Source of the DNA: Chara braunii
Lineage: Eukaryota > Streptophyta > Charophyceae > Charales > Characeae
NCBI GenBank assembly: GCA_003427395.1
Contig: BFEA01000199.1
Span: 1,365,933 to 1,411,748 of the forward strand
Length of the DNA stretch: 45,816 nt
Direction: 5' to 3'
Each line of letters opens with the position of its first letter. The first letter of the stretch is position 1. Both the position numbers and the translations under genes were made by a program. Shown piece by piece: positions 27,291 to 37,550 of the stretch. Below the pieces are notes generated by a model, which made no database searches, had not been told where the DNA came from, and was given only the letters and a program-made list of their open reading frames with translations.

Positions 27291-27654
27291 GCACGCATAC
27301 TTTTTCTTTTTTTTTCTTTCTTCTGCACAGCAGTGTGGCGCGGCCCTTAAGGAGATGTGAGATAAGGACAGAAAGGCATGGAAAATAAAAGAGCAAACTG
27401 AGACCATCTCTCTAAGGCACCGCGACTACGATAACGAAGAGGACTCTGATTGGATAAACTTATTCCATCCATCTGCATTAACTGCCCTCCTCCCCCCAAT
27501 ACAACGTACGGTCATTATAGCCTGCATGTAGACTGACCGGTAGCCCAAATACAGCTGCTACAAGGGACGGCCTTGAGATATTATCATCGAGCTGACCGGC
27601 CCCATGCAAGTCAGAATTATTTTGGTTTCAGTCATCATCACGTTCCATCATCAT
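27291..27654. repeat. intergenic with degenerate FB1
   Basis: 27487-27570 (CCCCCCAATACAACGTACGG, TCATTATAGCCTGCATGTAG, AAATACAGCTGCTACAAGGG) is an FB1 remnant. The rest is T-rich or unique. Confidence 0.45.
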
Positions 27655-27765
27655 CTGGATTTGAACACGGGTCTATATTTCAATAGTTCATGGGCGTACC
27701 CACTGAGCTATAGGTAGTAGGCTCTTGGGTCAGTGGGTATAGGTAGTAGGCTCTTGGGTCCTTTC
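27655..27765 (-). repeat. SINE-A head and short duplication
   Basis: On the minus strand TATAGCTCAGTGGGTACGCC, TATTGAAATATAGACCCGTG, TTCAAATCCAGATGATG. ATAGGTAGTAGGCTCTTGGG is doubled at 27710 and 27739. Confidence 0.6.
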
Positions 27766-28432
27766 TCGGCATTTTTTTGGCTAAGTACCATCACGTGCAA
27801 TGTATCTGTTCTGATCAGTTTAGTATCTGATTCGTGGTCCATCGGGCCATATTAAAAAAAAAAAAAAAAAAAAAAAGGAAAGAAAGAAAAGAATTAGAGG
27901 GAATGAAAAAAAAAAACGGAGGGAAAAAAAAAAAAAAAAAAAAAAAAAGTATTTGAGGGAATGGTGGGTGTGTTACATGATGTGAGTGCGATCGAACACC
28001 TTACTGGGTAGAACCTACATTTAAAAATAAAAAATAAAAAAAATAGAGGGAATGGAAAAAAAAATGGAGGAATGAAAAAAAATAAAAAAGGCTTGGGAGG
28101 GAATTGTTGTGTGTGATACATGACGTGAGTGCGCGATCAAACGCCTTAAGTGGGTAGGAGAGCCGTTCATGGGAAATACCTAAGGAAAGGGAAAGTAGTA
28201 GTATGGGCAGCCTTCTTTTTTGTTCTTTTTTTTTTTTTTTTGAAAAAAAAAAAACAGGCGACCCTACTAGGGAAGGAGAATGGCTAGCCTATTGATGAGA
28301 AACAAAGATTTAAGGATCTCCCGACAAACCCGGAAGATCGGATTCGGACCAGATTCTCTGCCACAAATCATCATTCGGCGATGCCCACCACCACTTCCAC
28401 TCGTTCTAATAATTTTAGTTGTTCTCGATTAA
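27766..28432. repeat. A-rich region with a direct repeat
   Basis: TGTTACATGATGTGAGTGCG and TGATACATGACGTGAGTGCG (27971, 28113), each followed by a GATC(G)AA-ACCTTA word. Poly-A runs at 27854-27876 and 27925-27948. No gene. Confidence 0.5.
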
Positions 28433-28547
28433 ACTACCTTCGTCACCCGAATGCAACGTATGGTCATTATAGCTGTATATGGGTTATCTTTCAGTCTAAA
28501 TACAGCAATAATGACCGTACGTTGTACTCGGGTGAAGAAGAAGGTAG
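28433..28547. repeat. FB1 foldback element, full copy
   Basis: ACTACCTTCGTCACCCGAAT, GGTCATTATAGCTGTATATG, TTTCAGTCTAAATACAGCAA, then ACTCGGGTGAAGAAGAAGGTAG. The arm word CAACGTATGG pairs with CCGTACGTTG. Confidence 0.85.
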
Positions 28548-28618
28548 CAGGTTCATATGGGCAGAGGCATGAGGAAACCTCATCCCTCTTACCTCTCTCA
28601 CAAAAAAAGATAACAATC

Positions 28619-29154
28619 ACTGCAGCATATAAGATGCTATCGAGTAGTATTGACCCAAAAAAAAAAAAAAAAAAAAAGGAAGGATTGCATCCACCCTCTA
28701 CCATCTGGACTTTCGGGGAACAACAACAACAACAACAACAACAAAAAAAAAAAAAAAAAAAAAAAACTAATCACTGAAGTCAAGGAATCTCTGATCAAGC
28801 CACCGCATCAGCCGATACAATTTGTATGTTTCACTGAACTTTCACCTTCCACCTTGTTTTTGAACCGCCAGTTCACCCGAAGTACACTGCAGCATATAAG
28901 ATGCTATCGAGTAGTATTGACCCAAAAAAAAAAAAAAAAAAAAAAAGGATGCTATTGCATCCACCCTCTACCATCTGGACTTTCGGGGAACAACAACAAC
29001 AACAAAAACAAAAAAAAAAAAAAAAAAAAAAAAACTAATCACTGAAGTCAAGGAATCTCTGATCAAGCCACCGCATCAGCCGATACAATTTGTATGTTTC
29101 ACTGAACTTTCACCTTCCACCTTGTTTTTGAACCGCCAGTTCACCCGAAGTACA
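28619..29154. repeat. 268-bp tandem duplication
   Basis: 28619-28886 and 28887-29154 start ACTGCAGCATATAAGATGC and end TTCACCCGAAGTAC. They differ almost only in A-run and (CAA)n lengths and a small GCTATT insert. A recent duplication, or an assembly effect at A-rich tracts. Confidence 0.8.
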
Positions 29155-29911
<757 letters not shown>

Positions 29912-30150
29912 ATATATCGTCAAATAGAACTGCCCGGTATATATATATCGTCACAAACAGAACTGCCCGGTAAAACCGTAGGCAGAGAGAGAGAAGAGGA
30001 CAACAAACGAGGGGCTGTGACAAACTGTTTCGTCGGAGTTTTACCGACTCATCATATATTGTCACATAATCAAACTCGTCATATATATATATATATCATC
30101 ACAAACAGAACTGCCCGGTAAAACCGTAGGCATATATATATATATATTGT
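29912..30150 (-). repeat. retrozyme-like repeat, three partial copies
   Basis: ATATATCGTCAAATAGAACTG, CGTCACAAACAGAACTGCCCG and CATCACAAACAGAACTGCCC each begin a copy. The second includes GAGGACAACAAACGAGGGG and a truncated hammerhead. Copies are linked by (AT)n. Confidence 0.6.
30022..30053 (-). ncRNA. hammerhead ribozyme fragment
   Basis: On the minus strand GATGAGTCGG-TAAAACT-CCGACGAAACAGTTT: stem II and the GAAA core are kept. The left side of the core and stem I are replaced by (AT)n. Confidence 0.65.
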
Positions 30151-30348
30151 CACATGATATCAGAGCGCCGAAGCGAATAACGAAAGAAAACAAGGAAAAC
30201 AAGAAAAACTTAATTCATTTTCAATCTTCTTCCTTACAACTCCCCCTGTTCAGAACAGGAAAGATCTCCCTATACATATATATATCTCGCTGATCCCCCC
30301 GACCTACAGCCAGAGCATCGTAATTACACCAGGGAAGGAGGTTTTACC
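30151..30348. other. possible primer-binding site and unique sequence
   Basis: TGATATCAGAGCGCCGAAG (about 30156) follows TTGTCACA and resembles the initiator-tRNA-Met primer-binding site of plant LTR elements. It is on the strand opposite the hammerheads, so the link is uncertain. The last about 60 bp end at the mate-pair junction. Confidence 0.3.
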
Positions 30349-30386
30349 CTGTCTCTTATACACATCTAGATGTGTATAAGAGACAG
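30349..30386. other. Nextera mate-pair junction adapter (artefact)
   Basis: CTGTCTCTTATACACATCT followed directly by its reverse complement: the two 19-bp Tn5 mosaic ends that form the circularisation junction of Nextera mate-pair libraries. It is not genomic. The sequences on its two sides come from the two ends of one library fragment and may lie kilobases apart in the genome. Confidence 0.97.
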
Positions 30387-30934
30387 GTGTCATGGTCCAT
30401 GCCATGATTGATATTACTGATTTCTTACTCTATGATGCTGTTCTCTTGCCACATCAAACTGTCCGCAACCTCCTTTATGTCGAAGATCATTCCTCTGGCA
30501 CCGTAGTGCAGCAGTACAATGTACAGACACTGTGTGACCTTCTCCTTTGCACAGCCACAGACACTGTTGCACTTGGGTGTACTCGCCATCATCTTTGTCA
30601 CAATCACTACCACGAGATGGTTTCTGCATCCATGTGTGTACAGGATTGTCCCTCCGTTCCTGACTGCAGGCACCCTCCTCATCCGGACACTATATGTCCA
30701 TTTTGTGGCCACGGACGCTATGCTGAATGCATGCTCTTTTGTGGGGGACGTTCTTCCTTTATTCTGGCCTGCAATAGACATGCTATTTGTCAGGAATGTA
30801 TGGTTGGCATGCTTAATGCCAGCCGTCGTGGCAGTTGTTGTTTTGAGAATGCTCAGTTAGGTCTTCCATGCTCTCATCCACCCCATCCTTACAATGTGTG
30901 TCCTTTCTGTCGTCAAGGACAGCCTCATTCTTGA
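30387..30934 (+). CDS. tandem RING-like repeat protein, 5' incomplete
   Basis: An open frame of 180 codons from the first ATG (30392) to a stop at 30934. The start is not trustworthy, because the frame begins 5 bp after an adapter junction. Two Cys/His units follow a 45-residue leader. Unit 1: C48, C53, LGC63-TRH-HLC69-HNH72, C82, C86, C92, HPPHP, CPFC105. Unit 2 uses that CPFC, then C112, C116, LAC127-NRH130-AIC133-QEC136, C149, C150, C160, HPPHP, CPFC173. Spacing C-x2-C-x21-C-x2-H-x2-C-x2-C-x33-C-x2-C lies inside the RING consensus. Probable zinc-binding ubiquitin-ligase-like module; no function shown. Homologous to 4856-5936 and followed by the same 3' structured region. Unlike that copy it has no frame break, so it may be younger or under selection. 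Confidence 0.65.
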
Positions 30935-31230
30935 GCTTTTCCCTGTGTTTAACACCTTCCCCTTCACTCTGCCTCTCTCACAGCGTGCAAGTGGGCTGTT
31001 ATGGCATACGGGGATGGGGGCAGCTCGCGCTCAACTTCATCAACGTGGCGAGCCTTGCACGTGAGAGGCACAGTGGAGGTGGAGTTCAAAGAAGAATGAG
31101 AAATTTAATGGTTTCAATCTGCCCTTGTTTTTTCTTTTTCTTTTTATTTTTGCATGTTATCACTGTGCCCGTTTTTTGCTTTTATTCTTTGTTCCGCAAA
31201 GTGCGCTCTTTTAGTTTGTAGTGATGTGAC
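30935..31230 (+). mobile_element. 3' end of retroelement copy 2
   Basis: Follows the RING-repeat ORF. It carries the conserved stem (30984-31061), then GTGAGAGGCACAGTGG, AAAGAAGAATGAG, ATGGTTTCAATCTGCCC and AAGTGCGCTCTTTT, ending in GATGTGACA before an (AT)n tract. The same blocks end the copy at 2255-2416, which defines the 3' terminus of the family near TGTGACA. Confidence 0.65.
30984..31061 (+). ncRNA. conserved 3' structured RNA of retroelement, copy 2
   Basis: The outer stem CGTGCAAG (30984-30991) pairs perfectly with CTTGCACG (31054-31061). The inner stem GCTCGC (31023-31028) pairs with GCGAGC (31048-31053), stacked directly on the outer 3' strand. The 5' side bulge holds GGGCTGTTATGGCATACGGGG. 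See 4472-4551 for the compensatory changes. Possible roles are RT recognition or RNA processing, both inferred. Confidence 0.6.
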
Positions 31231-31255
31231 AATATATATATATATATTGTCACAT
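31224..31255. repeat. 32-bp perfect palindrome with (AT)n core
   Basis: ATGTGACA, then (AT)n, then TGTCACAT. It lies where the retroelement's 3' end meets retrozyme-like sequence, and the word TGTGACA/TGTCACA occurs at the borders of both families. Confidence 0.8.
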
Positions 31256-31575
31256 GATATATGCATGGTAATGCTGGGATGATGCCTGTCCGGAACAGGA
31301 AAGATCTCCCCTCCAGGTCAGGACTCGAGACAAAAAGTTTCTGGCCAGGCAACATCAACTTAGGGCATATACTCTCCGTTGGGACTTTGCTGCATGCATC
31401 TGTACGCATATGAGACCCCATACGTGGATGGCAAAATTCGCTCTCATTCGCTCTAGAAAAAAACAGAGTCCTATAGTAGAAGGACGCTTCGAATAGCTTC
31501 TAAATAGTCCTTAGACATTTTCACAGACCTTGCCGTACTGTGCATGCCACTCACGTGTTCTGTAAACAGGGACAA
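31256..31575. repeat. repeat shared with 29798-29911, then unique
   Basis: 31283-31400 repeats GGAACAGGAAAGATCTCCC, GGTCAGGACTCGAGACA, AGTTTCTGGCCAGGCAA, ACTTAGGGCATATACTC. The rest has no feature. Confidence 0.55.
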
Positions 31576-31580
31576 GGAGG

Positions 31581-31614
<34 letters not shown>

Positions 31615-31633
31615 GCGAGAGAAAGAGAGCGAG

Positions 31634-31692
<59 letters not shown>
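31576..31692. repeat. (GA)n microsatellite
   Basis: About 117 bp of GA with scattered interruptions (GGGA, GCGA, AAAGA). The Arg/Glu frames through it are artefacts. Confidence 0.95.
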
Positions 31693-31695
<3 letters not shown>

Positions 31696-32380
31696 TCAGA
31701 TAACGATCCAAACATGCGCAGTCAGAAAAAGAGTGATACAATTGCAAACAAAGTCAAAACAAAGTCAAAAAAAGAGAAAAGAAAATGCATAAAGCAAGAG
31801 GGGAGAGAGAGAAGAGGGGAGAGAGGGGAGAGGGGAAAAAGTCAGACAGCAGGATGATATGGCCAACGAAGGGCACTCGGAAGAGAGTCGAAAGACTTGG
31901 GAGGTGGTTGATGGTCGGCCGTAAACATTTGGAAGCTGGTTCGAAAGAACAAGGTTTTGTGATCCAATCACAGTCAAACAGAAAATAAAACAAGATAAAA
32001 CAGAAAATAAAACAGAAAATAAAACAGAAAATAAAACAGAAAATAAAACAGAAAAGTAGATTCAGACTTTTTTAAAAAGATCTAATACAAAATTACCATG
32101 TCTTCTTGACTAATTTACCCCCCAAAAAAGACGGGAGACAAAAAAAAAAGGAAAAAAAAAAGAGGCATGAACCAAACTGACATACAGGTTAGTGAAGAGA
32201 AGTAAGCTCAAGCAACAAACAGCACACTGAGCACAGCCTCAACTTACCAGACTTTGGTCACAAAATGCATCTTCGGAGGCTCGAACGGATACGCAGCTGC
32301 ACCAATAAATCACATATTACAATCATCATCATCATACAGCCAACCCACACATATCAGAAACATAATCACAATGCTGAAGA
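31693..32380. repeat. purine-rich sequence with 13-bp minisatellite
   Basis: GAGAGGGGA repeats at 31800-31840; AACAGAAAATAAA units (13 bp) five to six times at 31978-32055. Rest unique, no gene. Confidence 0.6.
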
Positions 32381-32682
32381 AGAAGAAGAAGAAGAAGAAG
32401 ACATGTCAAAGAAGAAGAAGAAGAAGAAGACGACAAAAAAGAAGAAGAAGAAGAAGAAGAAGAGGATGGTGTGACTGAATGAAAAACAATGTAATAATAG
32501 ATTAAGTAACAATGACGTAATAGTAAATTAATTAATAATGCAATGAATTAATGTCATAATAATAAATTAATTAATAATACAATGAAAGAGCCCATCGATC
32601 AAGGTACAATCCGGGAAAAAAAAAAAAAAAAAAAAAAAAGCCCATCAGCCAAGGTTCACATGAGAAGTATGGTGCACATGTT
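32381..32682. repeat. (GAA)n and AT-rich short repeats
   Basis: (GAA)n at 32376-32400, 32409-32430 and 32440-32463. AGTAAATTAATTAATAATGCA and ATAAATTAATTAATAATACA are 54 bp apart (32522, 32566). AGCCCATC-AAGGT is doubled across a poly-A run (32588, 32639). Confidence 0.7.
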
Positions 32683-32778
32683 GGGACGTGTACGAATTTG
32701 GAACAATGCCAGGAAGATTGGCAAGGGCCCTGCGAAAGCAAGGATGACACACATAGAGATCGAGATTGGCAAGGGTCC
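32683..32778 (+). repeat. U6-derived copy, diverged
   Basis: GGAACAATGCCAGGAAGATT, GGCAAGGGCCCTGCG, AAGGATGACACACATAGAGA, TCGAGATTGG. The GGAAGATTGGC context links it to the copies at 2845 and 3062. It ends in GGTCC, with a short local duplication around it. Confidence 0.6.
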
Positions 32779-33069
32779 AAATCAAGAACAAACAGGGGGC
32801 GGGGGGGGGGGGGGGGGATTTCAATGAGCAGGGCCATAATAACCTGCATTCTCTACACGTGGTCCAAATCAAGAACAAACAGGGGGCAAGAAAAATAAAA
32901 TTAAATGAGCAGAACCATAACAACCTGCATTCTCTAACAGGACACCGCATTCACAGCCTACAAATAAAACAAGGGATCACCCACAAAGGGGCACCTCCAC
33001 AAGATAGATATCTACAGCTAAGATGCTTTAAAAGGGAAAGAGGTGTGGTGCGGCGGCGGGGGGGGGGGG
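32779..33069. repeat. short direct duplication and G-runs
   Basis: GTCCAAATCAAGAACAAACA is present at 32775 and 32861, followed by CATAA(T/C)AACCTGCATTCTCTA twice. G-runs at 32804-32818 and 33056-33069. Confidence 0.55.
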
Positions 33070-35100
33070 ACTAAAGGCACCATCATGTTCACGGCTTAAA
33101 TCTCCACGGCACCGAGGGGCCACCAAAAATAGTTTGCACTAAGAAACCAGCAGAAGGGGGACTAGCTGTGGGGCCACGGAAGTTAGGAAACATAAACAAG
33201 GCAGGCTGTGGCGGGGCAGTTCTCCGCCGGTCCGCATGCAATCTATGATACAACACTGCCGCAGACGAGAAAAGGCACCATCATGCTCATGCATTATAAC
33301 CCCACGGCACCTTGGGCCCACCAAAAATAGCATGCAACTTGGCATTAACAAACCAGCAGGGGGGGGGCGCTAGAATAAACCCCTCATCATGTGCACGCAC
33401 TACTTTGATCACCCTCATGTGGACTCACTATTTGGATCACCATCATGTTCACTCACTACTTAGATCACCACTGAGCTCCTGTGGGGCCAACCCAACTTAG
33501 GAATCATAAAGAAGGAGAAGACCGCGGGACAGTTCTCACCGGTCCGGATGGCCCTCTACGACACTGCCACAGACGGGAAAGGCACTATAACGCCTTATAT
33601 CCCCACGGCACGGTGGGGCTGGCAAAAATAATTTGCAACTTCGCATTGACAAACCAGCAGAGGGAGGGCTAGAATAAATCCCCCATAATTTGAACAATGA
33701 TGAAAGATTTGAGAGACGAATATAGCGTAGGATAATATTAAAAAGAATTAAAAAAAAAAAAAAGAAGAGAATAAATCCCCCATCATGTTCACTCACTACT
33801 GAACTCCTGTGGGGCCACCATCGTTAGAAATCATAAACGAGGAGGAAGCCGCGGGGAGACAGCTCTCCACCTATCCGGATGCAATCGAGGAGACTGCCGC
33901 AGATGAGAAAAGCACCATCGTGCTCACGCCATAAAACTCCACGGCACCATGGGGCTACTGAAAAAAAAAACGGTTCGCAACTTTGCATTAAATAAACCAC
34001 CAGAGGGGGGGCTAGAATACATCCCCCCCCCCCATCATGTTCACTCACTACTTAAATCACCACTGAACTAAACTCCTGTGGGGGCACCAGAGTTGGGGAT
34101 CATAAATGAGGGAGAGACCGCGAGGCAGTTCTCCAGCGGTCCGCATGTAAGCTACGACACTGTCGGAGACGAGAACTGGGGTTGCCACAGAGTGAAGTGC
34201 GGGATCGTAGATGTAGCGAAGGAAGCTGAAGAAAGGAAAAAGGAATTTGAACCCTCGACCATAGCCTCGACAAGACTATACTCTATCTTCAAGCTATATA
34301 TCCGCCACCAATCCACTTTTTCTCACTATACTGTATCTTCAAGCTATGTATCCGCCACCAATCCACTTTTTCTCACTCAAGTAATTCGTCGCCACACTGT
34401 GGGGCCCCTAAGAAAAAACTTGCACTCCTAACCAGGCAGGGGGCCACAGGCAGTTCTCTAGCAGCCTGGACGCAATCTACCGAACTGCCACAAACAAGAA
34501 CTAAGGCCGCCGAGGCGCCGCCACACAGTGAGCCATCGGATCGCGGAGCGACATAGATTTCTCTCTAACTCCTTAAGTAAATCACCACTGCACTGTGGGT
34601 CCTCCAAATAAAAAGGAACTGCACGCCAAACAGGGAGCAGGCCGCGGATAGTTCACACATCAGCCTGACACGATGTTAGACAGAGACCTCGGAAGAGTAA
34701 CTGTTGGCCGATATTGCGAAGCATCCAATCACGCTTGCAACAGTTCTCGTAGGCTCATCGACATGGGAGACCATCGATCGCGACAGTCCATGCAGGCAGC
34801 ATGAACCATTGGATCGTGAACGCCTCACTCGCTACTTAAAAGGCGAGTTCGACCATCCCTAAATTGCCGAACCTGAATTTCTGCGCCGGAATGAATCGAA
34901 CCGCTCCACACCAGGCAGGGTAGATTGGAAGCGTGGCCCGCTGGCATACAGCCCAAAGCTGGAGGAGCAGGGGGTTCGTACTCATGATACCACTCACCAC
35001 TGCAGTGTGGGGCCTCCCAAAGTTTGCACTCCCCTCATAAACAGGGAGGACTACCCCCAGCCGCCCGATCGCAATCTAGGATAGGACAGCCATGAAGGAA
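33070..35100. repeat. decaying tandem array, unit about 200-330 bp
   Basis: Unit landmarks in order: GCACCATCATGTTCAC, CCCCACGGCACCGTGGGGCC, TTGCAACTT, AAACCAGCAG, GGGGGGGCTAGAATAAA, TCACTCACTACTTAGATCACC, CTCCTGTGGGGCCA, TAGGAATCATAAA, CAGTTCTCC, GGTCCGCATG, CGACACTGCCGCAGACGAGAA. Clear units start near 33070, 33267, 33581 and 33911; weaker ones continue near 34390, 34580 and 34990. No ORF. Satellite-like or a repeated regulatory or heterochromatic sequence; similarity fades toward the right. Confidence 0.7.
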
Positions 35101-35494
35101 AACTGACACCGCCGCTGTAAGCATTCCGACCGTGATCGTTGCGATTCATGTGGGCGAGATCATTGCAATTCATGTGGGCGATCGGAACAAGATGTACCTA
35201 AGATCGTAAAGGCGGGCATCATTTTTCCATCACAGCTGCCATTTTTTTTTCCCAAGCTTCCACACGTCCCTGGCAACGGAGTAAACGTCATTCGGCGCAA
35301 AAAGAGGAGCCACGGCGATGGCTCAACGCCTGTGAATAACAGCGTCTAAAAATAGCCACATCCACTGTACTGACTTTTGGCCAATGACACACTAGCCTCT
35401 TTCTTTTCTTTTCTCCTTCCTCATCTCAAAATTTTGCCCCACTTCTCTTTTAATGTGTGTCACACAAGAGAGAAGAAAAGAAAGAGTGTGTAAT
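35101..35494. other. intergenic, no recognisable feature
   Basis: GTTGCGATTCATGTGGGCGA-like duplication at 35140 and 35165. Otherwise nothing. Confidence 0.4.
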
Positions 35495-35576
35495 TCTCGC
35501 ACAGGGGCCATACACATTGATCTCCTCTGTCTTAGGGNNNNNNNNNNNNCTCCAACTTTAACGGATGTCCCGCAGG
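35495..35576 (-). repeat. U6-derived copy containing a small gap
   Basis: On the minus strand CGGGACATCCGTTAAAGTTG, then 12 N (35538-35549), then AGACAGAGGAGATCA and TGGCCCCTGTGCGAGA. This is the U6 order with substitutions. Confidence 0.55.
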
Positions 35577-36066
35577 ATCAGCTGGCATCATTTCGAACGC
35601 ATACCACCTACACAAACTGGCCAGCCTGACATCGCATCTGTACGATACGCTCTCTGGCTCCAGCCTATTGGCTGCAGCAGTATTGCTATCATTGCAAGGG
35701 GCTGCCATCTTCCCACAAATACAACACACCCTCATCCTGAATGTATTGGGGTAGAAACATAGCTTGTATACATTCATAATCAGCGAGATTTGCTCGGTGG
35801 AAGACCGCAACTTCATACCCTCTTTCGCTCCAGCCTATTGGCTAGAGCATCGCTATCATTACCCGGGGCTGCCATCTTTCCCCAAAACGCATCCTCATCC
35901 TGAATGTATTGGGCCATAAGAATAGCTTGTATACATTCATAATCGGAAGACGGAAGATGGCAATCTTGAAGAACATCTGCATCCTCATCCCGAATGTATT
36001 GGGCCATAAAAATAGCGTGTATACATTCATAATCGGGAAGACGGAAGATGGCAATCTTGAAGAACA
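35577..36066. repeat. tandem repeat, three units
   Basis: CTCCAGCCTATTGGCT, GGGGCTGCCATCTT, CATCCTGAATGTATTGGG, AGCTTGTATACATTCATAAT occur in order at about 35655 and 35825; the last two blocks occur again at 35980. Unit about 170 bp. Confidence 0.7.
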
Positions 36067-36555
36067 TCAGCTCTTGACAAGTCTTTAAATACTTCCAACT
36101 AACTAAAATGTTTCCATCAGGCTGTACCTGGGCATGCAGAAGGCCAGGTGCATGACCTGTAATGATGGGGCCAAACTACTTGCAGATCTGTTGAAACGAG
36201 TCCTGCAGGCAACCGTACGTGGCCGTGCAGAGGGCCAGGTGCATGAGGTGTTACCAATGGGATAAACACTTTGCAGATCAGACGAACCAAGTCGTACAGA
36301 CAGCCAGGTGCATGAGCTGTACATATGGGGCCAATTTTCCCAGATCAATTGAAATGAGCCCCACCCCTCTGATCTACCGATCGAACCTATACTCTCCTCA
36401 TTTTACTTTTTAAAATCTCTTTTCTTTTCTGTTTTTTTTCCTTTTTTTATGTATTACTCTTGCCCTCCACCCCTCCCCCCCACCCCGCCCTTTTCAAAAT
36501 TCAAATTTCATTACTCAGCAATAGATAGACTCAGGGGACCTCAACAATACTTCCC
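36067..36555. repeat. tandem repeat, three units of about 90 bp, then unique
   Basis: TGCAGAGGGCCAGGTGCATGA with TTGCAGATC occurs at about 36135 and 36228, and a diverged form at 36300 (ACAGCCAGGTGCATGAGCTG). From 36370 the sequence is T/C-rich without features. Confidence 0.6.
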
Positions 36556-36721
36556 GGGGCCAAGTCCCACTAGCAGCGTTGAGCTACCACAATGCCTGAA
36601 TCTGGACGCGTTTGTGGAGAGGTGCAGTTCAGGAAACTCAACAGCATTTCTGCACATCTCCGCAAAGGCGTCCACATACACGCGTTGAGGTAGCTTAACG
36701 CTGCTAGTGGGACTTGGCCCC
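36556..36721. repeat. FB4 foldback element, copy 2
   Basis: GGGGCCAAGTCCCACTAGCA and the inverse TGCTAGTGGGACTTGGCCCC close a 166-bp hairpin. Inner words CCTGAATCTGGACGCG and TTTCTGCACATCTCCGCA. Confidence 0.85.
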
Positions 36722-37144
36722 CGGACTGCAAGTACTGGAGGCATCTTCCAGCTTATACCTCACAGGCTCAAGGCCTGCACGCCTTTCTCATAGACCCGAG
36801 CAGCTATGCGGCTGTGCATGTTTCGCTCCTTTTTCCTTTTTTTAACAATATTGATACCTTTGTCAGGGGTGAAAAAAACTGACCTATTCTTAATAAGAAG
36901 CATTGTCTTTACCAAAAAAAGTAGAAAAATTCAAAAAATGAAGTATGTTTATTTCTTAAACAAAAAGAAGTAAGAAAAAAAGAGGACCTATGCTATTCCT
37001 GGCAAGGTACTTCCAGAACCAAAAACGATGCCCACTAAGTCTGACAGAGTCTGACCTGGCTTTCCGGCAGGCCTTAACAGATCAGCTCTCTGAGCTGGAT
37101 TCGTTGAACCTATTCTCTCCATCACCCTGGCTACATACCACTCC
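36722..37144. other. intergenic, no recognisable feature
   Basis: AT-rich in the middle (36840-36980). No supported frame. Confidence 0.4.
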
Positions 37145-37550
37145 CTCGTTCTCTCTGAAGGATGCAAGATAGGACTTGCACAGTTTGTCAGATGAATGAG
37201 GACTGATTCACGATCCGATACGTCCGCAGCACGCGAGTCAAAGTTACAACTCCCTCGTTCTCTCTGAGGATGCAAANTAGGACTTGCACAGTTTGTCAGA
37301 TGAATGAGGACTGATTCACGATCCGATACGTCCGCAGCACGCTCGTTCTCTCTGAAGAATGCAAGATAGGACTTGCACAGCTTGTCCGATGAATCAGGAC
37401 TGATTCACGATCCGATACATCCGCAGCACGTGAGTCTAAGTTACAACTCCCTCGTTCTCTCTGAGGATGCACGATAGGACATGTGCAGATTGTCAGATGA
37501 ATCAGGACTGATTCACCATCCGATACATCCGCAACATGTGAGTCTTAAGT
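37145..37550. repeat. tandem repeat, unit about 100 bp, with a single N
   Basis: CTCGTTCTCTCTGA, GATAGGACTTGCACAG, TTTGTCAGATGAAT, AGGACTGATTCACGATCCGA, TACGTCCGCAGCACG occur four times. The N at 37277 lies inside a unit, so copy number may be wrong. Confidence 0.75.

Noticed and set aside
30151-30180. LTR retrotransposon defined by a tRNA-Met primer-binding site (TGATATCAGAGC)
   Set aside because: Only one such word, on the strand opposite the hammerheads and with no matching second LTR; kept as a note only.
31511-31857. Arg/Glu- or Ser/Leu-repeat ORFs
   Set aside because: Direct translation of a (GA)n microsatellite; the same holds at 12671-12932 and for Phe-rich ORFs at 27040-27283.
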